The position numbers were made by a program, and so were the translations under genes. Of a stretch of 64,000 nucleotides of DNA, positions 50,614 through 63,306 are shown in pieces (position 1 is the stretch's first letter; each line of letters begins with the position of its first letter). The notes below the pieces were generated by a model that saw nothing but the letters and a program-made list of their open reading frames with translations, did no database searches and was not told the DNA's origin. The stretch is from Lutraria lutraria (taxonomy: Eukaryota; Mollusca; Bivalvia; Venerida; Mactridae), in contig OZ026833.1 in NCBI GenBank assembly GCA_964023205.1, forward strand, positions 36,372,366-36,436,365, given 5' to 3'.

Positions 50614-50823
50614 ACTGTGGAATCATTAATTTTCGTTGGGTTCAATTTTCGTGGTTTTTACTAAAAAGGCTTTTTCGTGGGGATATAAATTCGTGGAATT
50701 TGACTTTTGAAAAGAAATGCATTATCTCTGCATTTGAATTCGTGGGGATTTGATTTCGTGGATGAGTCGAACCACGAAATCCACGAAATTAAATCCCCAA
50801 CGAAAATTAATGACTCCACCGTA
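50614..50823. mobile_element. Fold-back MITE (TTTCGTGG family), copy 1
   Basis: Nearly the whole element is a palindrome: tcattaattttcgttggg at one end, ccaacgaaaattaatga at the other, with cgtggggat repeats inside. It lies just downstream of FAS1 gene B. Confidence 0.8.
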
Positions 50824-50865
50824 TATAAAACGATAACTCAAAGCGACTTTTCTATTTTTTTTCTA

Positions 50866-50871
50866 TTTATT
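50866..50871 (-). terminator. Polyadenylation signal of FAS1 gene B
   Basis: AATAAA on the minus strand about 30 bases after the stop. It lies about 40 bases from the end of a fold-back MITE (50614-50823). Confidence 0.5.
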
Positions 50872-50902
50872 TCACTTTTCAAGTTAACAGCAATTAATTC
50901 AG

Positions 50903-53900
50903 TTATTTTCCTACAATGGATGCCAGTGTGGAGGGGATAAGCACGTGTGATATTACGTGTACGACACCGTTGTCGCCCTCAATGTCCTGGATAATCACGT
51001 GTCCCAGTTTGTTCAAGAGAGGTTCTTGTGTGTCTGAAAATAAGATAATAAAACCAAATATCAAAGAACTAAAGGTATTCAGACTTCGGGAATTGAAACT
51101 ATTTATTTTGTATCAAATCTATTTTAGTTCATCGATCTATGTTGCTCATTTGTTCTTTCTTTCGTTCTTCCGCCCTTCTTTGCGTTCGTCCGTTCGATCG
51201 TTCAACAAGTTCGTTGGTTTGTTCGATAGTTCCTTTTCATTGGGTAATTATTGATAAGTTAAAATAAAATTTCATAACTGTGGTACTTACATGTGTTTTA
51301 AATCATGGGAGCATTAATTTCATGAATGTATAAATTGCTCGTTTAGTCCATTTGAACATTTCATACACTCATTAGTTGTGTATTTGGTAAACACGGATAT
51401 CGTGTATCTTAATTACAGTACTACCTCTCCAGAGCGGCCCACTCTTGAGCAACAACCTCTCTTCAACAACTGCGTGATTTTTCCACTGCATGATTTAACT
51501 ATTAATTAAACCTCTCTACATCAACAACCCCTTAACAACAACATAATTTTGCTACTCTCAAAGGGTGTTACTTTGGAGAGGTTGCACTGTACATACCTGG
51601 GTCGTGGGTAACATGAATCTGATGACCACTCAGTATAGTTGTGATAGAACCATCTTGAGATAAACTGGAGCCATGGATAGTACCACGATGGATGTGATAG
51701 TCAGCAATGTCTTGTAGTCGGAAAAGAAAAAAAAATTATACATATTTCACGAAATTTCACCACGTTTCTTTACGAAAACAGTGCACTTTCCATAATTTTT
51801 TTGAACATATGAGTTTGAATGTATTTAGTGTAATATTGCGAGACATTCGTGATATTTGAAAGATTAGATCTGCTGAAGAAAAGTCGGTTTTTTTTTTCAA
51901 ATTTCATTCTATTTATGAGATTCATTTGACCGCTCGGAGATTACTAGTATAGTATCACACAAGCTACATGACGCGATGACGTTACTACTTATCCTACCAT
52001 TGCAAAGGAGAGGACAATTTTGTCAAGTTTTTATTATACGTGTATATTTCATTGATCTTGGTTCTAAAGAAAATTCTTTGTTGCAACATATTTATTCTTT
52101 GACCATCAAGTCTGTATCTATAAAATGCTAGCTCTATCTTCTCACTATAAGAACGCTATCCGAGAAATTGATCAAGCGAAAGGATCGCTACGCTATTTGT
52201 TTATAAATACTTACAATGTGCATAAGATGTCTGGATTCTTTGAAGCAGACTTGCGGGTAAGTTCTGGAAAGCTTCATCTGTTGGAGCAAATACCGTGTAT
52301 CTGGTGGAGGTGGCTGTTAATTGAGAACAGTTCAGATTAAATCTTACACCAACCTCACTAAAAATCATGGCAACAAATTTTAATTTGGGCTTAGAAGATT
52401 ACTCTAGACGGCTTTAGGAGAGTCGACAGTAATCAACAAATTTGAGTTATTAGTATGCTTTTCTGTTTTAATTAATCATTATAATCCACCAATGACTGTT
52501 ATTAACAGTATTTCAGTTATGTAACATCCAGGCAGGCAACTAGGTAGTTTTCACTATAACCTCTCGCTGATAGAGGGTCGTGGGTTCGAGCCCAGCTACC
52601 AACCGTGTCTCTTTATGTGAGAAAGTAGGCAGTTGCTTACGGAGGATGAGAGGTTAGTACTGGTTCTTCCCAGGAACGATAGTTAGGTGAACTGTCCGCC
52701 TTATATGACTTGAACTGTTGAAAAGGGGCGTAAATCTCAAACAAACAAAATAAGGCAGTTCCTCTAACCAATTACCATCACTAAGCCTGTTCGTCATATG
52801 AGGATACCAAGTTCTTAAGTACGATGTAACCTCCCCACAACAGTCATCAATGGGAAGAAAAAACTGGCTATTTTCAGGAGTTGGCTGTAAAAATAGAGTA
52901 AAAGGTAATTTTGGGTTGCTAGTATACTGGCTGTAACAGGGAGGTGGCTGTTGGTCGGAGGTGACCGTTCATGGAAGTTATTCTGTATATTCACCTGTTG
53001 AATTAAGTTTGGTATTTTCCCGAGCATGAAGTACTACGTTAGCAAACGTTGTTAAGTTATAATCTTTGTTATTCAGGATTTGCCAAACTGTTCCTTCAGG
53101 TGTATTCAAAACTTCATCTACTAAGTAGATCACTCCGTTAGACGCTTGAATCTCTTCTTTTTCTGCAAGCGCTTGGTTGAAGTAACTATGCTGAAATGTC
53201 AAATACACGGTATGTCAAACGTTCTTTCTATAGAAATTCTATTATTCGAATAAAAAATAGCAACTCCATACTTTCATCTCTACCATCCATAGAAAAAGTT
53301 ATTAATACCTTATCAAATAAAATTATGTAAAATATCAAATCTTATAGGATCTAATACCACCAATTCGTTACATCGACATATATTAGAACCATACCTACAT
53401 GAACGTCCAGACGAGTTTTATGACAATATTCTTACTTTATAATGAGGAAACTACATGTAAATCAGTTTGTATACGATAGCCAACATCTTTTTTGCCCTGT
53501 TCTAATGTTGAGGTAACATACTATCGTCAGAATACACACTTAAATCTCTTCATCTGAGATTCGTATGGATTTTTTAGAAAATTAATGTTAATAAGACCAG
53601 ATTTAAAAAAAAAAAAATTTACGGAAAATACTGAACATCATTTCGAGTTCCGTCGGTCTTTACCGGAAAATACCGAGGAGTTCCGAACTATGTGGTAGAT
53701 TTCACTTACTCCACTGTTGTGATATATTCTAATGGTGTGACTATTTAAACTCTGTACTCGTTCTCCGGTTCTCAAATCAAACGTAAATATTTCTCCATTG
53801 ACCACGTGGTACAGTAAAGTATTCTTCAAAGCCTGCAGATCATTCTTCAAGGCTTCTAAATCAGCGTCTGGTACTTTAGCAAATGCGGCTTCAGTCGGTG

Positions 53901-54830
53901 CTAGAATTGTGTAGGGGCCTACAACGGCGAAAAATAGGGCATATGTTTATAGGAGGTAAGATATTGACTAGTCCTCCAATATTCTATGGGCTAAAGACCT
54001 TACTTAGCATATAATTATCCGTACTAGTGTAATCTTTGTGACAATGTGGGTCTTAAATATGGGAATGGTCTAACTTTGAAAGTAGATGTATAGATCTGGT
54101 CTTGATATTGAAACAGGTGAAGAGTTAGGTTTTATTGTTCATATCTTATACATCTATTGGGCTGATATATATACACATGTCAAGTACAATGTATGAGTAC
54201 TTAAACGTTTGGCCCTGTTGTTTCATAAGTTTGCGTTTTTTGAAAGCAGTAAGCATTTACCGGAACGAAGAGATATACGTACGTATTCTATTGTATACAT
54301 GTCAGTTGAACAAGGTCGTATTCAGTAACCTTTTTTTCATTCAAGGAAGTCTCGGGTTAAATTGGTGTGTTTTAAATAGAATCCATTACAATTTGTCATC
54401 AAAGGTCCGTTATTACTGCCAGTGTGGATATCATTTATGTAGTAGATTGTTTACACATATACGTCGGATTAATAATAATAAAATATTTAAACTAAAACTT
54501 TAAATGTAATAGTACAATATGTTTCAACAAAATTTTGAATAAAACTATTTTCAATCGATCTAAGTGTCTGAAATCCCTGCACAATACTTGCAAAGGTACC
54601 ATATAAAATCATTAACAAATTAAAAGACAGAAAAGGTGTTTCATTCACAGAAATTCTAGAGTATCATAAACATTACCTGTATTTTTCAGAGTGTCAGTCA
54701 AACCAGCTTGGTCAATCAGATTTACTAAGGTGGAAGCTCCATTAGCAGTTAGTTGCTCAATTAGATCTGGGAGTGCCTGAGTCTGAACAGCAACATTCAC
54801 CAGCAGGAGAAATACCTTCACACCGTGCAT
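50903..54830 (-). CDS. Secreted two-domain fasciclin (FAS1) protein B
   Basis: Exons in reading order: 54830-54677, 53918-53710, 53190-52995, 52313-52215, 51710-51597, 51033-50903 (154, 209, 196, 99, 114, 131 bp; 300 aa). Signal peptide 1-19 (MHGVKVFLLLVNVAVQTQA). Domain 1 has TILAPTEAAF (55-64), YHVVNG, and ends with ASNGVIYLVDEV; domain 2 has TVFAPTDEAF, a YHIHRG motif and ends with NGVVHVISHVLIP. No anchor follows. The last three exons have exactly the lengths of those in FAS1 gene A, and the first two exons total 363 bp in both, so the genes are old tandem duplicates with diverged sequence. A MITE begins five bases inside intron 5. A matrix or adhesion role is inferred from the family. 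Confidence 0.93.
51414..51591. mobile_element. MITE family 1, copy 6, abutting a splice donor
   Basis: Reverse-oriented copy in intron 5 of FAS1 gene B. Its outer end (tacagtgcaacctctcc on the minus strand) begins five bases after the exon 5 boundary and supplies the sixth base of the donor, gtatg-t. Confidence 0.8.
52553..52748 (+). repeat. Molluscan-type SINE, copy 2
   Basis: Same layout as the copy at 36188-36380: ggttcgagcccagc, tgcttacggaggatg, tggttcttcccaggaacgat and a tail with caaacaaacaaa. It lies in FAS1 gene B intron 3. Confidence 0.75.
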
Positions 54831-54849
54831 GTTTATTTCTTACACTTTG

Positions 54850-55890
54850 TTCTATCAAGTCCACGACACTAAGAACTAGAACACGAGGAACGGCAAAGGA
54901 ACGATTACATGTACACCCAAAGATAAGGCGTCCGTTTTTGTCCCATTTAAAGACAAGAAGAATGTGTTAATTAAATATAGATAAACATATCGTGATATGA
55001 GAATTCACTGACAGACCTTCGTGTTAACCTTTCATAGGTCTAATCCTTATCGCCATTGTTGGATCAATTCTGTGTAGGTATACGATGTACGTACACATTT
55101 TGATATTGTTTGTTTCATAAAAGAGACACACCAGACCTATGTTTGTAAACGAAACTGAAAATATTAGGATTCGAGAGGCACGTAGGGAAACTTATGAAAA
55201 GTTTACTTATCTACTTTCTGTTCGTTATCTTACTCTACCTGGGCTCGTCAGCTGTCATATATAGTTTGGAATTAATCTGTACTTTACTTTATTGATGAAC
55301 TATTCAATATTAGGCGCGTTTTCACTTCAAATGCTGTTCCGATATGAAGTTTACCAAGACACTATGAACACAAAACTTGGCCATTATGAAAAAAATTCGG
55401 CTATTATGAGATTCGGTCATTCTGATTGGCTGTCCAGTTCGGCCATTATGAAACCGTTGCTATATTCTATAGTTAATTAATAAAATTGTCAATAAGTAAG
55501 TGTTTTCAAGTCATAATAGCCTAGTTATTGGCTTCAGACAGACAGACGTATAAGCCTTCTGCATTCGGCCTCAGACTAATATGACAGTCTTCAGTCCAAT
55601 CAAGGTCATTATGAAAACACTTATTAACATTACAATTATACAACAGTAATACCATAATAATGCAACCATTGTAGTACGGTTCTTGTCACTATACTTCCCA
55701 ACGTTTTCAGTTTAAATGAATTCATCCAGTAATTTTGGATTACAGTCTCGGCCATGGAGCTGTAATTAATGGATGATTAACTGTAAGTCAGAAAAATGTA
55801 AAAACGAAAAAAACTACGACGCTTTATGTTCAAATTCCAATACCTGGACATTACAGAATGTAAAAGCAAATAATCATTTCTTTCTGTTTC
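54850..55890. other. Intergenic sequence between FAS1 gene B and FAM20
   Basis: No gene seen. The motif cggccattatgaa and variants recur at 55378-55455, partly inverted, suggesting a small repeat. The FAS1 gene B promoter should lie at the left edge, but no clear TATA box was found. Confidence 0.35.
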
Positions 55891-55893
55891 CTG

Positions 55894-55899
55894 TTTATT
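55894..55899 (-). terminator. Possible polyadenylation signal of the FAM20 gene
   Basis: AATAAA on the minus strand about 370 bases after the stop at 56273. Only a candidate. Confidence 0.3.
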
Positions 55900-56272
55900 G
55901 GACATTCATTACCATGTGACAAGTGAAAATTACAGACTGTAACCATAAAACTCATTATTATTTTCATTGAATATGCAGAACGAATCTAAATATCATCCAC
56001 CACGAGCTTTTTCTGAATTAGGTAATTTTGGAATTTGTACACATGGAATTACAAATGCTATATAACTATAAAAAGGGAGAGTACTGGTTGGAAACATTAC
56101 CTCCCTTTATAGCTGACCCGGGGGCTAACATTTCAAAATGTTGTATGGTTGAAAGTTAATACTTGATCAATTATGTTTGAATGTCACAAGTTATAACGGT
56201 CAGGTACGTCTAACCTTTCATCATGGTCTTTAAACGTTTGTGTCAGGATCCGCTATCCTTAAATCAAGTCTT

Positions 56273-59200
56273 CTAAAATCTATCGTGAAATATGACTTCT
56301 TCAAAACCAAACTTGTGTACACATTCTGCTACAACTCCAAGTATTTTAATAACACGACGATCTAATGCTGCAAGATGTTCTTTAATCAACACTGGTGCTA
56401 CAGGATCATTTTCTAAAGCTTTCTCCATTAAATCACTTAGTTTTTCTGGTCCTAGGTATAATTTTATATACTTTAAAAATGTACTTTCACGTATAAGACA
56501 GCATTGTTCCAACGGAGCTAAAATAGATACGGCGTCAAACATCGTGCTACCATGCCTGAAATGAGTGAAGTTGTAAGTAAAAATGGATTTTAAAGTTTTC
56601 TCATAATTATAGCACACCGAAATCAAGTTCCATGAGCGCATCCTCACAAATACTGACATATAACAAGAACAATAAAACACACAAATATTGCTATTCTATG
56701 TGTATGGGGGGTTGACTTGAATTTACTAGTCCTTGCTTTATTATGTTCTACCAAATAGGGCAAGATCATCGCCAAGATGTATAATTATAGATTTATCTTC
56801 ATGTTAATTCTTCTTCTGATCTAGATGCACTTCCGTATCATCGGTAATAAAAGATATCTGATCATAAAAATGTGTCTTATCATCAAAAAATAATACGGAC
56901 ACAGTGGACGAAATTGCAGAATTTGAACCGTAGTGGGGATATCATATTTTATAAGTATTAAAAACATGAAATAATAATTAATCAAAATTAACATATGCTT
57001 AACATATTCTCGCCAAAAAAAAACGATAAATATGAATTCATATGTTTTCAGTTTAGCGATAAATCCGATCACTCATAAACTTGCTTACCCTTTGCCGTTA
57101 TCGTATAGTATAGGAAATGTGTAGTCCCTGAATTCATGGAAGAATGAAAAGCTGTGACGATCTTTATTACCTGCAATGTCGTAAAATCACCTTTTACACT
57201 TTACATGTTTTCTAAACAAAATTTGGAAATACAAAGTACGTTCTGTAGCCACGTACGAAATAGTGGAATTAATATTGCAGCTGACACAACATTCTGATTG
57301 TATTTTCCTTACGGAATACAGCTAGATTTGAGATTTCAAATTCCTGCAAACATGAATATTTATAAGGGTATAATAATTATTACTTTTACTTATTTCTTTG
57401 GTTCTACTATAAGCCGCTGAAAATCGCACGAGGAGTGGAAATCATGTAGAATTCCAAGAGTTAAATGTTTATCCTCAACTCTATCAAATATTATAAGATG
57501 CTAACCTGCAAGAAAGTCAAACGTGTGAGCATCAATAATATCAAGTAGAAGTTTCCCATTATTGAAAGGTGGTTCTTTTCTTATCCTTGTACACACATTA
57601 TTGTTTTCTTTCCAATATATTTTCCACTTTACACTGGAAGATTATAAAAGCCAATGAGCGTTTGGACAGTTGAGTGTCTTAAAGGGTGCAAATGTCCTAA
57701 AATCACAGATGTCTCAGAACCATCTTTACCACCGTTGGCAAAGTACATGTATACATCCTGAACGTGCAATTATATTGTATATGTTCTCGATTTAGATATC
57801 AACATAAACAAATAAGTATGTATCGTTGTAATGGCGAAAAACATCGAACTAATATAAAGTGCAACATCTCCAAATCAACGTCCTTTGGGAGTAGCAAATT
57901 ATATTGTTGTGGAAAGGATGTTGCTCTATAGAGGTTAAAAATAGTTAAATCGTACAGTGGGATAAAATCATGCTGTTGTTGAGGGGAGGTTGTTGCTCAA
58001 GAGAGGGCCGCTCTGGAGAGATGGTACTGTACATGTAGTCCAGTGTAAAATATTCATTATTCCAAATTCAATTAATAATTATGGACATGGTCATTAAACC
58101 AGAACACTTATAATTAAATTTCTTGCTTTCTTCAAGCTGTTTGTAAATATTGCATCGCGTAACTAAGAAACGTAAAATGTATTATGCCAACCTAAAGACG
58201 TCCAACCAAGGCTGATGCATATTATACCACGGTGTTTGCCCTATCTTTCTCGAAGGGAGATAACTGATCGTAGCAACTTCAATTAAGTCAGGGTGTCCAC
58301 AAAAGGCATGGTCACGATCACAGTAATCTCTACACGAGCCATAAAAACATACATTTCCCGCTGAAAGTATATAACATACATCCGTATTGAACTTGTGTGT
58401 TCATATAGGCACATACATCATATTAAATTCAAAAGTCCGAAAAAGCCTATTTGGCCTTATTTAACTAGAGGGTAACGTCACACTAACTTCCATGATGATT
58501 TGACGAGTGTTCCAATTTTTCCAACAGTGGAAGTACACCTGGGGTAGAACCACCAACATTTCGTATGCTAGCTGGATAGCTTCCTTACATCAATCGGAAC
58601 TCCTCGGGGTTTATCTAACGAAAGTTCCTCGGATATAATAGGCAGGCCGCCATTTTGTTTTCGTTGTTCGCGGGCTACTTTCCTTTTTGGGAATCCCACG
58701 ATGGAAACAACTTGATTCTCTTTAAATGGGAACTGATTTCTATTTTATCATTTACCACTAACCATTTATTCATTATTATCAATATAGCGAACGATACATA
58801 GGTTTGAAGGTCTGAAATTCTGAGAATAATTATTGAAAACGGGTACCTAGTGATTGAAAAGTAGTTACCGGAACTGCATTACAAAAATGTGTAATCCTAC
58901 ACTTATGTACGAGGCGTATTTCTCAGGTACGGAAATGCCCGAGTAGTTACGATTGGTCTCACATGTGAACATTGTCCCAGGAGAGACTCGAAGGCACACC
59001 ATTGGGAGGTTAGCGATAAGTCAGCAAAGACCATATCCACTCGACTATGGAGGTCCACGTGTGTATTTATCTTAAGTGATAGAATCATACTCAATTAAAT
59101 AGGCACACTAAATCACTAAATTACTGTCACAGTGATTACGTGATGTCACGTGTGCACGGAATTCATCGGTGCAGCTTTCCTCCTTGTCAAATTATATTAC

Positions 59201-62200
59201 ATCCGTTCACTAAACAGCGGCTTAGAATAGGGAGAGGATTGTGGTGACGTACTTTGGACTTGATTGATTTAAACTTTGGACGATGTGCTTGTTCTCTATC
59301 ATGATTGTTAGTTGAAGGCATTACGCCATTTTCCGCTTGTTCACCGTCGATCCGAGGGATTCGAGCGGAACATTTGGCAGTTACCGGCTACCATAACAGA
59401 ATAAAGTTCACTGTTTGATATCCATTAAATGTATAAAGTTAACGTTAAACCATTTGCTATGTAATATAAACATTTCCTACCCGGTGATATGAACAGTGTA
59501 TCATTTACTGATTTAGGGAGGATATGCTTCAGTTCAGATGTTATGTTAACTAGACGTCCAACTGCTGGCGGCACACGATAAAACCCAAGGATTCTGAAAT
59601 TATTAAGTGAATGAAGAAGTTGCAAGAATACGATGACATTGAAGATGGTTTATGTGCATCAAATGAATAGATAAAACGGTTTACGTACGTGTATTGGTAA
59701 AACATGTTTGTCTTATTACTTAACGTATCGTGATTGGCTTAGTGATCTTATAAAGTTTCAACCATTTATAGATTTAAAAGCTAAACCATGATTGTGTACT
59801 TAAAAAATAAACCCACTGTATAATGTCCATATCAAGTGTTTTGAAACAAATATCATATTTGGTTGGTCTTCTGTAAACCAATATCTCACGTAATTTACAA
59901 CGTTTTAACAACGATGACCACTCTGTATATAAGAATATCATACATCAAAAAGCCTTATGAAATGAAATTCTGTACTCTGAACCCTGCTGTTAATTACATA
60001 ATACGCCAACGAGAAGTATCACACTTTCCCTGGATAAACATTTCCGTTTCAAAATACCGAAAGCCTCTTTGAAATCCATCATCAAATAAGATGGCAATCT
60101 TTATTCGAAAACCTGCTGTGCTATTTAACGAATAAATTAACTTTAACAAATTGCTATGTATATCTTTAAAGCTTTGAAATAAAGAGAAACTTATATGTCA
60201 TCGTACTTGCTAACAACGTCATGGATGTCATATGTAATAGTTACGAGATATTGATATGTGTTATATTATATTTAATTATGATTTTGTTCTATTCTGTTAT
60301 GTAAGATGTTATATTTAATGTTTGTAAGTTGTTGCTAAAAGTGTCAAATCATTATCGTCTCGTGAAATCAACGAATTTCGATTAATTGATGCATCTCATT
60401 TAATTTCGATAGCTTATCAAAATCTATAAAATCGTTTACTAATCAATAATTGAAACCTCATTCAGTTTTGATGTCAAGTAAGGGATTTAGTTACGAATTC
60501 TTGCTTTTACGACAATGCGTGTTAGAGATTGTTCTCGCTGATAAAGACAAGTCGATAAAGAGGTACATTGTTTATCGCTATAAATCACTATTTTGCGCAT
60601 TCGGTTAGATATTTTTCATTTTTAGGTATGATAGATTTTATTTGATATTAGTATAATAATAGTAAAAAATTGAAATATTAGCGTATCAAGGCGGACACGA
60701 TGACTTAAGTATAAAGATGTAACTAATTTAAATTACACACACCTATCTAATTGAAATGCAGCAATTTCAGCAATATGTCTTTCACTATAGACAAATATAT
60801 TGTCAGCTTCCACGTCTCTGTCATATCTAAAACATAGAAAATTTGTATTTTATTATGATTTGAACTGCATGTATGCACAGTTTGTGTAACTTATTATTAT
60901 ATTGTTCTTGTCATCTAACAACTTGAAAACTAATGCCAACATACCTCATGGGTTTTAAGACAGCCCATCCACCATCACTGAGTTGTACATCAATTTTCAA
61001 TTGTGTCCCGCCTTTGTTTTCAGCTACAGCAAAGAAATCAAATATGACGACATTTTTATCATAGGTGATACACATATATCAATGCTTCGACAATGAAATA
61101 TGATAATGATGTATGATAATCAATCTGAACCAAATCTTTATTAGTAACTTTAATACTGAACATCTTTGTACGTAATAAATATATTACATGAACTTAACAA
61201 ATTAGTTTTGAAAATATACCCTATTTGAAGAAACGATGTCTCTATCGTCAATTTGATTTTAAAATTTGATTCGTAGCATTATCAATGACTATCGGTAAAT
61301 AAATATCGAGAAATATCAAGTTTGCTTTAACAACGAAACAAAAGTGTGAAGTTGTCTTAAATTGCATTGTACTGTATTGAAAATTTTATTATTATTTTCG
61401 GTTTCAATTACGGACAATGAGAAACCACGATTTTATCATGATGCACGAGACACATTCTGAAATTCTCGTAATTAAGACAATAGTGGTCTTAGATAAAAGA
61501 GCACACTACGATTAGTTAAGGTCTTCAAAGAAATCACCCTTGGCTGTAACACAATTTTCTAGCCGTTCAATGCGTTGTGAATAAGTCTCATGGTACCCTT
61601 GTTTTGGGTATGCTTCTAGTATATTGACAATTCAGCTACCTACCATTCGGATCTCATTTTACAGGTCAATGACGCGCGCATATCTCAGAATCCTAATTAC
61701 CTACTAGCCTTAAATACTGAAAACATTGCCCAACTTCAATGAACAACTATCTTAATACTTTTGCGCTCTTAATTGGTCAGCTTTGTCACTGAGTTTTATG
61801 GAAACTGAGTCGGCAGAATAAGACAAATTTCGTACTGAATTAAAGCTGAATATTACAGCTTTGTGTACACTCCGGATCCGAATCCGCGTATACGCATTTT
61901 ACAACTGGCCGGACGCCATTTTGAAACGTAACAAAGCGTTCTGTTACAAATCGTTTGCGGCAAACGTTTTCCTTAGCTGAACGCGCTGCAGTTCTCTGCT
62001 CGTCGAGCGCATCGAAAGTATGTTTCATAATAATGCTTCTACCCCCCCCCCCCCCAACTATGCCTTATTAAATCCTGCAAAATAAAAAAATATTCCTTTT
62101 GAAATGTTCCTGAATAATTATCCATACCAGTTGCGATGATAGGCAATGTTGATAAATCGTGCAAGAGTTGGTCCACGTTTGAATCATCAGGTGAATAAAG

Positions 62201-63298
62201 AGAAAATCGTCGAATGTTGGAGTGTACATGTTTCCATGCTGGTGAGCTTTCTGACCTGAACAAGAAAAATACATAATACTTTTTTTTCATTAAATCTATT
62301 TTCGTTTGGCTCAATTTTCGTGGTTTTTACTAAAATGGCTATTTCGTGGGGACATAAATTCGCGGATTTTGATTTTTGAAAAAAGCCTTATATCTGCATT
62401 TAAATTCGTGGATGAGCCGACCCATAAAATACACGAAATTAAATCCCAAACGAAAATCAATGATTACAAAGTATTCTAATCAACGACGACAAACAAGTCA
62501 AATACTGGTACACAGCATGATTTAGGTTTGTATGGTAATAGGTTACTGTTAATTGCGTTTACAAAATGTCGAAGAAAATTAATGTTACTCAGCAACAATG
62601 GTTAATTTGGATTATGTATTCACATAGTAATGCAATTTGTTATTGTTTTGTTAATGACATTTTCAAAACACATGATACAAGGTGATATATTCTAGCTTCT
62701 ATCCTCATATTGAGGACGATGGTACAGAATCGCCAATTATTGTCAATTCGCAGCTGCTATGCAATTACTATAATTCTTGATTATATTGACATGATATACT
62801 TAGTATTGATACCTGGCTATTTGTACATATCTATTTGACTGGGATTTCGATTCGGTAACCCACTTAAGAATCTAAATGTTAAAATATGTGACGTTTCATA
62901 GAATATCAGAGATATAACAAAATGACCTACGTTTTGACGTTGGCATATGCTGACAATTTATTTGCCATTGACCTGGCGTTAAATCCCAACTTGCGCGTCA
63001 GTTGGCCAAGTGTCATGTTCCAAAAGTAGTCCGGAAATACAGCCCTAGAACTCAACGTTTGTGGATTGCTTAAATTTCTAATCATTGCATCAACTAGTTT
63101 GTTTTTACCGATGACGTTGTCTGAATCATGATTCCACATTTCTCGCGACCTTTGTACATCGCAGTCTGCGGCATCTCTCCTTCCGCGCAGAATTGATGTT
63201 TTTTCTTTCAACATCATCAAAATATAAAGGTTAAACAACATAAATACCACCAGTGAAAGTGTAAAGAAAACACGAGTAAATGCCGACACTTTCGCCAT
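56273..63298 (-). CDS. FAM20-family secretory-pathway kinase (FAM20B/FAM20C-like)
   Basis: Exons in reading order: 63298-62931, 62255-62128, 61023-60945, 60826-60743, 59593-59481, 58360-58192, 57633-57506, 57170-57089, 56555-56273 (477 aa). The N-terminus has a single membrane segment (about 6-30), as in Golgi type II proteins. Kinase landmarks: K189 in WAVLKPM, E212 in ERHIAEIAAF, CFYGSCRDYC and FCGHP (262-280, disulfide-rich loop), D360 in GNKDRH (catalytic), D380 in YDNGKG (metal-binding), then SILAPLEQCC and a helical C-terminus ending FHDRF. These match FAM20 kinases, in which FAM20B phosphorylates xylose in proteoglycan linkers and FAM20C phosphorylates secreted proteins. Sequence alone does not decide between them: the cysteine loop looks more FAM20C-like, the C-terminal tail more FAM20B-like. 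FAM20A-like pseudokinase is unlikely because the catalytic residues are kept. The exon 1 donor was taken at gtaggt, which restores the frame. Confidence 0.92.
57854..58031. mobile_element. MITE family 1, copy 7 (FAM20 intron 6)
   Basis: Starts taaagtgcaacatctccaaa, ends agatggtactgta, with the family interior gttgctcaagagagggccgc. Ends are slightly diverged. Confidence 0.75.
58905..59065 (-). repeat. tRNA-derived SINE-like head in FAM20 intron 5
   Basis: On the minus strand, agtcgagtggatatggt resembles an A box and ccttcgagtctctcc a B box. The cloverleaf does not close, so it is not a tRNA gene. Confidence 0.45.
61480..62035. other. GC-richer block in FAM20 intron 2
   Basis: Around 61850-62030 the base composition rises above the flanks and a 62-codon minus-strand frame is open. 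No family is recognised; an old transposon piece is possible. A poly-C run (62042-62055) follows. Confidence 0.35.
62290..62472. mobile_element. Fold-back MITE (TTTCGTGG family), copy 2
   Basis: Same structure as copy 1 (caattttcgtggtttttact, ending aaacgaaaatcaatga), in FAM20 intron 1, about 35 bp upstream of exon 2. Confidence 0.78.
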
Positions 63299-63306
63299 TA
63301 AAGAAT

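Noticed and set aside
61840..62028. 62-codon minus-strand frame in FAM20 intron 2
   Set aside because: No recognised family and no supporting splice sites in frame with the kinase exons.
33113..63298. A kinase-substrate module in which the FAM20 kinase phosphorylates the neighbouring FAS1 and lipocalin proteins
   Set aside because: Every Ser in the three predicted proteins was checked by eye and none is followed by x-Glu, so the FAM20C consensus is missing.
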